Assembly: GCA_947632275.1 (NCBI GenBank) | Contig: CANROR010000039.1 | Span: forward strand, 1 to 10,506 | Reading direction: 5' to 3' | Source of the DNA: an uncultured Bacilli bacterium | GTDB taxonomy: Bacteria > Bacillota_I > Bacilli_A > RF39 > UBA660 | Length of the DNA: 10,506 bases | In this document: piece by piece, positions 1-5,842 of the stretch | Position numbering within the stretch: position 1 is the stretch's first letter | Layout: every line of letters begins with the position of its first letter | Notes under the pieces: generated by a model | Database searches by the model: none | The model's input: the letters and a program-made list of their open reading frames with translations, nothing else | What the model was told of the DNA's origin: nothing | Made by a program: the position numbers and the translations under genes

Positions 1-27
1 CAAGCGACATATAATATATTAGTTTTG

Positions 28-73
28 AGACATTTTCAAATACTAACACTTAAGACATTATCACATACTAACC
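28..73. repeat. Two 20-bp direct repeats, 25-bp period, upstream of a strong promoter
   Basis: The unit AGACATTwTCAmATACTAAC occurs at 28-47 and 53-72, differing at two positions, with copy starts exactly 25 bp apart. A weaker GACAT-containing sequence at about 6-22 could be a degenerate third copy. The pair lies 30-75 bp upstream of the -35 element at 103. Spacing and position fit tandem binding sites for a regulator, but no regulator is identified. Two near-identical copies with a 5-bp gap do not make a CRISPR array. Confidence 0.6.
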
Positions 74-102
74 ATAACCAAGATGTGGTAACTGAAATTT
101 TC

Positions 103-131
103 TTGACAATTTTGTATTCTTCGTTTATAAT
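103..131 (+). promoter_or_regulatory. Consensus sigma-A promoter
   Basis: TTGACA at 103-108 and TATAAT at 126-131 are separated by exactly 17 bp, a perfect match to the housekeeping consensus. The predicted transcript start is near 138, giving a leader of about 25 nt before the ATG at 163. It is the strongest-looking promoter in the window and should drive the 35-residue ORF and the 363-residue gene together. Confidence 0.85.
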
Positions 132-162
132 AGCAAACCATCTAATGTAAGTGGGGGATTAT

Positions 163-270
163 ATGGAAAATATTGATTTAGAGACATTAGACGATGAAAC
201 ACTTGTCGAATTAAAGTCTATTTTCGAGGGAATGGACGATGTATTAAAAGAGGAAGAAGGTATGAATTAA
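163..270 (+). CDS. Small acidic protein of 35 residues, translationally coupled to the next gene
   Basis: I do not recognise this protein. The ATG at 163 follows a G-rich ribosome binding site (GGGGGA, about 152-157) and lies about 25 nt downstream of the predicted transcript start of a perfect promoter. The product has 13 acidic and only 2 basic residues and probably forms one short amphipathic helix; there is no signal peptide or membrane segment. Its TAA at 268-270 overlaps the ATG of the next gene at 270-272 (TAATG), a typical arrangement for translational coupling. It may be a small partner of the basic 363-residue protein, or a leader peptide that sets its translation level. Reality of the gene rests on the promoter, the binding site and the overlap, not on homology. 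Confidence 0.65.
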   Translation: MENIDLETLDDETLVELKSIFEGMDDVLKEEEGMN

Positions 271-1361
271 TGACAAATAAGATGAGTAATCGGATTGAAA
301 AAATCAAAAATGAACATATTGAATTATTAAAAATAGCTAAAGAAAATATCCTAAATAATAGGGATAATTTTGCTAGCATAGCTGAGGAAACCCAAAAAGT
401 TTTACAATCTGATGAAGTAAATGTAAAAAAATATGAAGCAGTAGTTAAAGCCCAAGAATTAGTTGTAAGTTTAACTGAAGAAATAATGAATGCTAAAAGT
501 GCGGATGAAATTATCGCTATTAGAAAGAAATTAAATTATTACATTAATAAAATCAAAAAGGAATTAAAATCGCGTGGCGTTAGTGAAGAATTAATAACCA
601 AATATCAAGATAAAACAGCATCTTTAAGAAGTTCTATTGCGACGTTTTTACGTTATGCTAAAAGAGAAATGAATTTAAGTGAAATTGCTAAATTAGCAAG
701 TAATTATGATAACCTAAGTAAAGAAGAACTTGAAAAGTTACGGAGTATGCTTCGTAAAGAAAATAATTATAATCGCCGAAATTTAAATCCGACCCCAAAG
801 AAAGTTGTAAAATCTGTTGCAATTAATCCTAAAGAATTAAATAAAGAAATTGAATTTGATTTTCCAATGGAAAAGCCAAGAAGAACAACTACTGATGAAG
901 ATATTGTTTTTCCAAAATCAAAAAAGGAAGAAAATAAAACTATTAAATTAGTTTCAATTGGGTCATCTTATGAAGATGCTCATAGTTATTTCAAAAATAG
1001 AATCGATAATTATGATAGATATTATGGCATTCAAAAAACATATGATTATAAAAAGAAAAAAATTGGTATAAATGTTGTAAATTTCTTCCGTAATGTACCA
1101 AGATATGTTCATAATAAAAAAGCTATTGAAAGAATGGAAAAAGATAGTTATATTTATTATGGTGGTAGTGATTTTACAAGCTTCATTGAATATATGAAAA
1201 AAAGAAATTCGATTCATCAAATTATAAAATGCTTATTCTGTCGTTCTCATTTATTTACTAGTGATATGAATTGTTTATTTGAACATGAATATTGTACTAA
1301 ATGGATGTATGAACATTGTCAAGGTAAAGTTTTAGTACCCGTATTAAAAAATGTTGCTTAA
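270..1361 (+). CDS. Hypothetical protein, helical N-terminus and cysteine-rich C-terminus
   Basis: The 363-residue product is not recognised. Residues 1-165 are rich in Lys, Glu, Leu and Ile and look like long helices or coiled coil. Residues 166-230 form a charged, proline-containing low-complexity linker. Residues 231-363 are aromatic and basic (Tyr, Lys, Phe) and look like a folded domain. All five cysteines are in the last 45 residues (C321, C324, C335, C342, C350), beginning with a CLFC (CxxC) motif, which could bind a metal such as zinc. There is no signal peptide or membrane helix, so it is probably cytoplasmic. The ATG at 270 overlaps the stop of the 35-residue ORF and has a GAGGAAGAAGG binding site about 10 nt upstream. 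A terminator follows, so the two genes form their own transcription unit. Function is unknown; RNA or DNA binding is possible but unproven. Confidence 0.9.
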   Translation: MTNKMSNRIEKIKNEHIELLKIAKENILNNRDNFASIAEETQKVLQSDEVNVKKYEAVVKAQELVVSLTEEIMNAKSADEIIAIRKKLNYYINKIKKELKSRGVSEELITKYQDKTASLRSSIATFLRYAKREMNLSEIAKLASNYDNLSKEELEKLRSMLRKENNYNRRNLNPTPKKVVKSVAINPKELNKEIEFDFPMEKPRRTTTDEDIVFPKSKKEENKTIKLVSIGSSYEDAHSYFKNRIDNYDRYYGIQKTYDYKKKKIGINVVNFFRNVPRYVHNKKAIERMEKDSYIYYGGSDFTSFIEYMKKRNSIHQIIKCLFCRSHLFTSDMNCLFEHEYCTKWMYEHCQGKVLVPVLKNVA

Positions 1362-1367
1362 TTAGCG

Positions 1368-1399
1368 AAAAATAGAAAATTATATTTCTATTTTTTTTT
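1368..1399 (+). terminator. Rho-independent terminator after the 363-residue gene
   Basis: An 11-bp perfect stem pairs AAAAATAGAAA (1368-1378) with TTTCTATTTTT (1385-1395), with a 6-nt loop and T residues continuing to 1399. It contains only one GC pair, so the stem is weak. It starts 7 nt after the stop codon and separates this unit from spoVID. Confidence 0.6.
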
Positions 1400-1414
1400 A
1401 GGTAAACATATACT
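1386..1414 (+). promoter_or_regulatory. Possible sigma-E-type promoter for the spoVID-like gene
   Basis: TTCTATT (1386-1392) and CATATACT (1407-1414) are 14 bp apart. The Bacillus sigma-E consensus is about kmATATT, 14 bp, CATACAhT, so the -10 matches 7 of 8 positions and the -35 about 5 of 7. spoVID is transcribed by sigma-E in Bacillus subtilis. The start site would fall near 1420, right at the ribosome binding site, and the -35 overlaps the terminator. Chance matches are likely in AT-rich DNA, so this is tentative. Confidence 0.35.
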
Positions 1415-1431
1415 TTTGTAGGAGGATAAAA

Positions 1432-2175
1432 ATGAATTGTATAATACCTTTTACGAAAGAAGTAAAATTTAAAACTAGTATTGCAGAAATATTAAGTATT
1501 TCTTTAGAACATGAATATACGGTCAATGAAAGTGAACTATTAGGTAATTTTATTATCACGGGTGAATATAAAAGTCATGAAGTAAGCGTTAATCGTGAAT
1601 CTTTTGATTTTGTTTTGCCTTTTTCCGTCAATTTAACTAATCCGATTGCGACCGATTCAGTCGATTTTGCGATTGAAGATTTTACTTATGATATCGTTGA
1701 TAATAGTGCTTTAAAAGTTAATATTGAATATTCCGTTAAAGCCGATGAATTAGTAAGAGAAGCTAGTGAAGAAGAAAAAGAAAAAACTGAAGACGCCGAA
1801 GCCGAAGAGGTCATTAATGAGGCTTTAGAAAACATTGAAAATTTAAATGATCCAGTTGCTGAAAGAGTTGAAAACGAAGAACCAGAAGTTAAAGAAGACG
1901 AAAGCGAAGAACGAAATGTTGCCATTCCGGTGATGGATGAAGAAAAGATAAGCCAAACGGAAGATATAAGTGAATCAGAAAATGTCATTATGAATGCCGT
2001 TACCGAAGAAGAAAATGATTTTATCACTTATCATATTCATATCATGAAAGAAAATGAAACGATTGAAGCCATATGTAGTAAATATAATGTCAGTAGTAAT
2101 GTTTTAGAAAATTATAATGATTTAAAAAATATTACTTTTGGCGATAAAATTATCATCCCTGAAGTTGATGAATAG
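1432..2175 (+). CDS. spoVID: SpoVID-like spore coat morphogenetic protein with C-terminal LysM
   Basis: The 247-residue product matches the SpoVID plan. Residues 5-105 form a beta-rich domain like the SpoVID/SPOCS N-terminus, with the phrase ISLEHEY and repeated acidic strands. Residues 106-197 are a very acidic, Glu-rich linker. Residues 199-244 form a LysM motif (HIHIMKENETIEAIC ... LKNITFGDKIIIP). In Bacillus, SpoVID on the mother-cell side of the forespore membrane drives encasement of the spore by coat proteins, and its LysM binds the peptidoglycan precursor lipid II. This protein is less than half the length of B. subtilis SpoVID (575 residues), mainly because the linker is short. There is no signal peptide, as expected. 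AGGAGG at 1420-1425 supports the ATG at 1432. A YsxE-like gene overlaps its end, the same order as in Bacillus. A generic LysM protein is the alternative. Confidence 0.78.
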   Translation: MNCIIPFTKEVKFKTSIAEILSISLEHEYTVNESELLGNFIITGEYKSHEVSVNRESFDFVLPFSVNLTNPIATDSVDFAIEDFTYDIVDNSALKVNIEYSVKADELVREASEEEKEKTEDAEAEEVINEALENIENLNDPVAERVENEEPEVKEDESEERNVAIPVMDEEKISQTEDISESENVIMNAVTEEENDFITYHIHIMKENETIEAICSKYNVSSNVLENYNDLKNITFGDKIIIPEVDE

Positions 2176-3058
2176 AAGTCTTGAAGTTCTAAAAGCCCTT
2201 TATAAACCTTATCGTTATACTATAAAAGGGAAGGCTACGGTTTTAGAAACCACCAGTGGAGATTTCATCATTAAAGAAAAAAGTAAAAATATTGGCGAAT
2301 TATATAATTATTTAGTTTCCCGACATTTTAATAATTTTCCATCTTTAATTGATGAATCGCGAAAAGATGTTAATGTCTATGAATATATCGAGGGCATAAA
2401 TATGCCCTTAAATCAAAAATGTGAAGATTTAATTGACTTAGTCGCAGACTTACACAATCGGACTTGTTATTTTAAAGAAGTTAGTGAAGATACTTATAAA
2501 GAAATTTATGAAAATATAAAAAGTAATATTAATTATTTAAAACAATATTATAATACGAAATATGATATGTATTTTACGGAAGTTTACATGAGTCCCAGTC
2601 ATTACTTATTTATGCGAAATTTTTCGAAAGTAATGGCTTCTTTAGATTTTTGTGAACAAGAATTAGATGAATGGTATAAGTTGGTTAAAGATGAAACCAA
2701 AATTAGGGTTAGTATTATTCATAATAATTTAGAACTTGATCACTATATTAAAAGTGATAAAGATTATTTTATTAGTTGGGATAAAGCTAAAATTGATACG
2801 CCCGTTTTAGATTTTGTTAATCTTTATAAAAAAGAGTATGAAAAATGTAATTTTGAAGTAGTTTTAGCCCGTTATATGCAAGCTTTTCCGCTTTTAGAAT
2901 ACGAAAAAAAATTGCTTTTTATCTTAATTGCGTTACCACCGGAGATAAAAGACGGAGAATCGGAATTTGAAAGTACCAAGGAAATGCGCAAAAAAATGGA
3001 TTATGTCTTTAAAACGGAATATTTAATACGGCCATATTATGCGCGCGAGGAAGAATAA
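2168..3058 (+). CDS. ysxE: YsxE-like spore coat protein, CotS-family pseudokinase
   Basis: Using the ATG at 2168, which overlaps the spoVID stop by 8 nt (ATGAATAG), the product has 296 residues. A TTG at 2138 would add ten residues but has no binding site, so coupling from spoVID is more likely. The layout is that of the CotS/aminoglycoside phosphotransferase-like fold: a small N-lobe (about 1-75, candidate lysine K36), a hinge near YEYIEG (71-76), an 'LVADLHN' helix (91-97), and a catalytic-loop region at H185-N-N-L ... H192. In active relatives this loop reads HGD....N; here the catalytic Asp is N187 and the metal-binding Asn is H192. The later IDWE-type Asp is S203 (ISWDKA). It therefore probably does not phosphorylate and acts as a structural coat component. 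In Bacillus ysxE directly follows spoVID, which strongly supports the call. Confidence 0.75.
   Translation: MNRSLEVLKALYKPYRYTIKGKATVLETTSGDFIIKEKSKNIGELYNYLVSRHFNNFPSLIDESRKDVNVYEYIEGINMPLNQKCEDLIDLVADLHNRTCYFKEVSEDTYKEIYENIKSNINYLKQYYNTKYDMYFTEVYMSPSHYLFMRNFSKVMASLDFCEQELDEWYKLVKDETKIRVSIIHNNLELDHYIKSDKDYFISWDKAKIDTPVLDFVNLYKKEYEKCNFEVVLARYMQAFPLLEYEKKLLFILIALPPEIKDGESEFESTKEMRKKMDYVFKTEYLIRPYYAREEE
2391..2408. repeat. Perfect 18-bp dyad inside ysxE
   Basis: AGGGCATA (2391-2398) and TATGCCCT (2401-2408) are exact inverted repeats separated by AA. The arms are GC-richer than the surrounding gene, and the codons used (GGC, CCC) are less common here. It could form an RNA hairpin or be a protein-binding dyad. 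No T-run follows, so it is not a terminator. Confidence 0.5.
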
Positions 3059-3202
3059 AAATAAAAGAATTTCTAATAATAAAACAAAAATATTCCAACG
3101 AAAAGGTAAAATTAAAGTTATAATGGCTTGATAAAAAATTAAAATAGCCAAAATAAATAGAATTATAATAGTAAGGCCACTGCCAAAATGATGAGGCCGC
3201 AT
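3023..3202 (-). CDS. Small two-helix membrane protein
   Basis: On the minus strand, an ATG at 3202 is preceded by AGGTGA (3213-3208) with a 5-nt gap, giving 59 residues; a GTG at 3211 inside that site is a less likely start. The protein begins MRPHHFGSG and then has two hydrophobic helices at roughly 8-30 and 35-55, ending in RIIWPY. Codon use resembles the real genes nearby (TTA leucine, ATT isoleucine). It overlaps the last 36 nt of ysxE in antisense. A good sigma-K-like promoter lies just upstream, so it may be a late mother-cell sporulation membrane protein; many such small proteins are known in spore formers. I do not recognise its family. An accidental hydrophobic ORF is possible but less likely given the ribosome binding site. 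Confidence 0.6.
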   Translation of the reverse strand: MRPHHFGSGLTIIILFILAILIFYQAIITLILPFRWNIFVLLLEILLFLFFLARIIWPY

Positions 3203-3217
3203 ATTTATCACCTATTG

Positions 3218-3245
3218 TAATATATGAGAAAGAAAACGAGAAAGT
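3218..3245 (-). promoter_or_regulatory. Sigma-K-like promoter for the small membrane protein
   Basis: Read on the minus strand, AC at 3245-3244 is followed after 17 bp by CATATATTA at 3226-3218. This matches the Bacillus sigma-K consensus (AC, 16-17 bp, CATANNNTA) at every fixed position. The predicted start is near 3212, just at the ribosome binding site, leaving a leader of about 10 nt. The short consensus makes chance matches possible. Confidence 0.4.
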
Positions 3246-3255
3246 TTTCTTTTTT
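3229..3255 (+). terminator. Rho-independent terminator for the spoVID-ysxE unit
   Basis: AAAGAAAAC (3229-3237) pairs perfectly with GTTTTCTTT (3244-3252) around a 6-nt loop, followed by more T residues to 3255. It lies about 170 nt after the ysxE stop, so the ysxE transcript would run antisense through the entire small membrane-protein gene before ending. Confidence 0.6.
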
Positions 3256-3256
3256 A

Positions 3257-3285
3257 TTGCTATAAGATTAATTTTAAGTTATAAT
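3257..3285 (+). promoter_or_regulatory. Sigma-A promoter for the prepilin-like pair
   Basis: TTGCTA (3257-3262), a 17-bp gap and TATAAT (3280-3285) give a 4/6 -35 and a perfect -10. The predicted start is near 3292, just before AAGGA at 3294-3298 and the ATG at 3310. Confidence 0.65.
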
Positions 3286-3309
3286 TTTATTGTAAGGATA
3301 GTAGATAAA

Positions 3310-4371
3310 ATGAATAGAAATGGGTTTATATCAATTTCCGTAGTTTATACATTATTTATCGTTTTATTAATGCTTTTGCTTTCTATTTTAGCCAATTTAG
3401 TTAATCAAAGAATTTTGCTTAAAGTAAATAAAGGTGATATCACCGATATCTTGGTGGAAAGTGAAGATAACCGAAATATTGCGACTGTCTGTTTAGGTAA
3501 ATATATGGCTAATTGTTTTGCTAAAAATAGTAATTTAGATCGTAATTTGTATTATCATGATGGTAGTAAAGATTATATAAGTCAAACTAATGAAAATTTA
3601 GAAGCTAATGATGGCAATTTTCGGTATGCCGGGGGTAATCCGAACAATTATATTTGCTTAGATAATACTGAGACTCTTGGCACTTGCAATAGTAATCTTT
3701 TATATCGAATAATTGGGGTATTTTCCTTAGGAACTCATTTAAATAATGAAACGCAAAGTGATATTTATGCGCTTAAGGTTATAAAAGATACGCCCCAAGG
3801 AAGTTTGAGTTGGAATAATATCAATAATAACAACTGGTGGGATAGTAGTTTAAATACATTTTTAAATAGTGATTCATCACCGGTGATGGCTTTAAATAAT
3901 TATATGGTCGAATCAGAATGGCATGTTGGTAAACAAGATAGTACGGTAATGATAAAAAAAGAAAATCAACCTTTGAATGCTTTTAAAGCGGAACATTATA
4001 TTGATACTGTTGGGGTAATTGAAATGAAAACCTATGGCAAAGTCGGCTTAATGTATGCCAGTGATTATTATTATGCCGCGGCTCCAGGATATTGGAGTTA
4101 CATTGGTGATAAAAGTGGAACAAGCATTTTGCATGACTATCGTGATGCTAAAACTAACAATTGGCTTGCAGGTAATAATGAATATCTTATAACCACTGAT
4201 CCTTCAACTACTGAAGCCAAAGCTTATTATTTGTATGCCAGTGGTTTAATCGGAACTAAATCAGTTACGGAAGCATTAAATTATCGCCCCGTTTTTTCTA
4301 TAAAACCAGGAGCTATTTTGCAATCGGGTTTTGGCAGTAAAGAAGAACCGTATAGATTAAAAGTTAGTTAG
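3310..4371 (+). CDS. Large type IV pilin-like surface protein with cysteine module
   Basis: The 353-residue protein starts MNRNGF followed by a hydrophobic helix (about 6-30), like a type III prepilin leader cut after G5. The usual Glu at +5 is Ser (S10). Residues 61-140 form a module with C61, C69, YHDG (82-85), NPNNY-x-C116, C126 and LYRIIG (131-136); the same module occurs in the protein starting at 9595. Residues 140-350 contain W-rich and aromatic stretches (NNWWDSSLNTFLN near 164-176, VGLMYASDYYYAA near 245-257, NNWLAG near 283-288) and end in YRPVFSIKPG and EEPYRL. This pattern resembles the DUF6273-like surface domains of gut Firmicutes; I could not check that. It is probably anchored or displayed outside the cell, perhaps as a pilus tip or adhesin. 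The next gene, 15 nt on, encodes a classical prepilin and is probably co-transcribed. Confidence 0.8.
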   Translation: MNRNGFISISVVYTLFIVLLMLLLSILANLVNQRILLKVNKGDITDILVESEDNRNIATVCLGKYMANCFAKNSNLDRNLYYHDGSKDYISQTNENLEANDGNFRYAGGNPNNYICLDNTETLGTCNSNLLYRIIGVFSLGTHLNNETQSDIYALKVIKDTPQGSLSWNNINNNNWWDSSLNTFLNSDSSPVMALNNYMVESEWHVGKQDSTVMIKKENQPLNAFKAEHYIDTVGVIEMKTYGKVGLMYASDYYYAAAPGYWSYIGDKSGTSILHDYRDAKTNNWLAGNNEYLITTDPSTTEAKAYYLYASGLIGTKSVTEALNYRPVFSIKPGAILQSGFGSKEEPYRLKVS

Positions 4372-4386
4372 AAAGAAGGTTAAAAA

Positions 4387-4977
4387 TTGAAATTAAATAA
4401 AAAAGGACTTACCTTAGTCGAATTAATTATTAGTGTCGTTTTAATTGTTATCATTATGTTTTTTATGTATCGTTTACTTAGTGATATCAATGCGGCCAAA
4501 CATGATAATAGTTATGCCCAAGATAATGCGCTAGTCCGGAGCGAAATAATTAAACTTATTAGTAATGATTTATTTAGTTATAATATTAATAAAATTGATG
4601 TCAGTAACAGTAGTGATCGCTTAAATTTAACGCTTACTTTATTACCTAATAGTACCGATGATGTAACTGCTAGTACAAAGACCGCCGTAATTGGTATTGA
4701 AGAAAATACTTTTTACTATACGCAAGCCGATGGTACTAATCGCAAATGGGAAATGAATAATGCAACTTTAAATAGCGATAAAGTAAATATTCAATATAAT
4801 GAAGATGCTAATACTTATTCTTTATTATTATCTATTTTAGTTTATACCGATAATGATTTTAATCGGCAATGTCCTAATTGCCAAAATAATGTGGTTGATG
4901 ATATTATTATTAGTCATATGGGTGAAGGAAAAATTACTAATTTAAATGGTAAAAGTTGCCTAGGAAATAATTGTTAA
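4387..4977 (+). CDS. Type IV prepilin-like protein (pseudopilin)
   Basis: The 196-residue product opens with the classical prepilin signature KKGLTLVELIIS: a short basic leader cut after G7 by prepilin peptidase, then Leu+1 and Glu+5 (E12), and a hydrophobic helix to about residue 27. The rest is a polar, Asn/Asp/Ser-rich globular domain with four cysteines near the end (CPNC, then SCLGNNC), possibly disulphide-linked. The start is TTG at 4387, supported by AAGAAGG (4373-4379) with a 7-nt gap. It follows the large pilin-like gene by 15 nt and probably shares its promoter. The length and retained Glu5 fit a minor pilin or pseudopilin. The assembly ATPase, platform protein and peptidase are not in this window. 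Its 3' end overlaps the minus-strand ylbJ-like gene by 18 nt. Confidence 0.85.
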   Translation: MKLNKKGLTLVELIISVVLIVIIMFFMYRLLSDINAAKHDNSYAQDNALVRSEIIKLISNDLFSYNINKIDVSNSSDRLNLTLTLLPNSTDDVTASTKTAVIGIEENTFYYTQADGTNRKWEMNNATLNSDKVNIQYNEDANTYSLLLSILVYTDNDFNRQCPNCQNNVVDDIIISHMGEGKITNLNGKSCLGNNC

Positions 4978-5802
4978 AACGATAGCAATTAATACTTGAA
5001 AGATGCGACCTTTTAAAAAGTATTTATAATTTAAATTAGCTTCATCAAGTAAACATTTAACTTGGAAGTGAATTGAAAGGCCACCAAAAGAAACGAAAGA
5101 AATAGCCATTATTTCTTTTATTTTGGGTAAAATATCTAAAGTTATTAAACTGTTTAAACCCTGGGTTACTTCCAAGAATCCTTTTAATATAGTTGTAAAA
5201 TAAATATTTAAAGAAAAAGTCTTAGTTAAAATATTGGTTAGGACTAGAAAAAAAGTAATAGTACCTAAAATCATAATTAAAGTGGACATGCTTTTAGTAA
5301 TTGATTTTCCTAAATTAAATTGAGGACTTTTAATATTAGAAAGCGTTTTCGTATTTATTTTTTTCCGAACTAAAAAATAGATAATAAAATTGGCTAAATA
5401 ATGGATAATAATTAATTTTATCGCCGTTTCCTGCGAAAATAAAATATTAAAAAAACTATAAAGAAATAAAGGATTAGCAAAATAGGTAAAAAGTAAATAT
5501 AAATTAGCTTCCGTTTTACTTATTTTATTTAAATTAACTAAATTAGCAATTATATAAGCATTAGACGGAGCTCCACTTAATAGCGATAAAGCGATAATAA
5601 AAGGGGTACTAGTTTTAAAAAGAGAATCAAAATTTAAATTAATTAAAATATCACTTATAATAAACATAATAAAAAGAAAAGGAAAAACTTTATTTAACCA
5701 AATATTGACGGCATCAATACTACTAGTTAGAACTAAACTATAATTTTTAAATATTAAAACAATAAATATTAAAATAAAAAGATAGGTTATTTTTAATTTC
5801 AT
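4960..5802 (-). CDS. ylbJ: YlbJ-like sporulation integral membrane protein
   Basis: The 280-residue protein is strongly hydrophobic, with about seven or eight predicted membrane helices. The segment ALSLLSGAPSNAYIIANLV (71-89) matches the SGxPxNAxL-type loop of the YlbJ/nucleoside-gate (SpmA/SpmB-like) family, and FLEVTQGL (209-216) and FGGLSIHFQV (239-248) are typical of the YlbJ C-terminal half. YlbJ is a sporulation protein under sigma-E in Bacillus; its transported substrate is not settled. At 280 residues it is clearly shorter than B. subtilis YlbJ (about 400). The ATG at 5802 follows GGAG at 5811-5808. It is divergent from ylbL with only 40 nt between the two starts, and ylbJ and ylbL are also near neighbours in B. 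subtilis. No clear terminator separates its end from the converging prepilin gene. Confidence 0.75.
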   Translation of the reverse strand: MKLKITYLFILIFIVLIFKNYSLVLTSSIDAVNIWLNKVFPFLFIMFIISDILINLNFDSLFKTSTPFIIALSLLSGAPSNAYIIANLVNLNKISKTEANLYLLFTYFANPLFLYSFFNILFSQETAIKLIIIHYLANFIIYFLVRKKINTKTLSNIKSPQFNLGKSITKSMSTLIMILGTITFFLVLTNILTKTFSLNIYFTTILKGFLEVTQGLNSLITLDILPKIKEIMAISFVSFGGLSIHFQVKCLLDEANLNYKYFLKGRIFQVLIAIVLTIIS

Positions 5803-5826
5803 AATGTCTCCATTTTTTGATATAAT
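5798..5826 (+). promoter_or_regulatory. Sigma-A promoter with extended -10 for ylbL
   Basis: TTCATA (5798-5803), 17 bp, and TATAAT (5821-5826) preceded by TG at 5818-5819 form an extended -10 promoter. The start would be near 5833, directly at the AGGTGA ribosome binding site (5832-5837). The -35 overlaps the start codon of ylbJ, so the two divergent genes may interfere. Confidence 0.6.
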
Positions 5827-5842
5827 TAACTAGGTGATAAGA

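Noticed and set aside
28..73. CRISPR array
   Set aside because: Only two good repeat copies with a 5-bp gap; no spacers of normal length and no cas genes.
963..1220. 85-residue minus-strand open frame inside the 363-residue gene
   Set aside because: It lies fully within a well-supported gene on the other strand and has no clear ribosome binding site; its Ile/Phe-rich composition is what the reverse of Lys/Asn/Tyr-rich coding gives.
1686..2027. 113-residue Ser-rich minus-strand open frame
   Set aside because: It is the reverse of the Glu-rich linker of the SpoVID-like protein (GAA read as TTC, nearby frames giving Ser); no independent start signals.
2138..2167. Upstream TTG start for the YsxE-like protein
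   Set aside because: No ribosome binding site before it; the ATG at 2168 overlapping the spoVID stop gives a normal N-terminus for the family.
3433..3456. Riboswitch or leader regulator
   Set aside because: The palindromes lie inside coding sequence and match no riboswitch architecture I know.
4969..4990. Terminator between the converging prepilin and ylbJ-like genes
   Set aside because: AATTGTT/AGCAATT can form a 7-bp stem, but no T-run follows on either strand.
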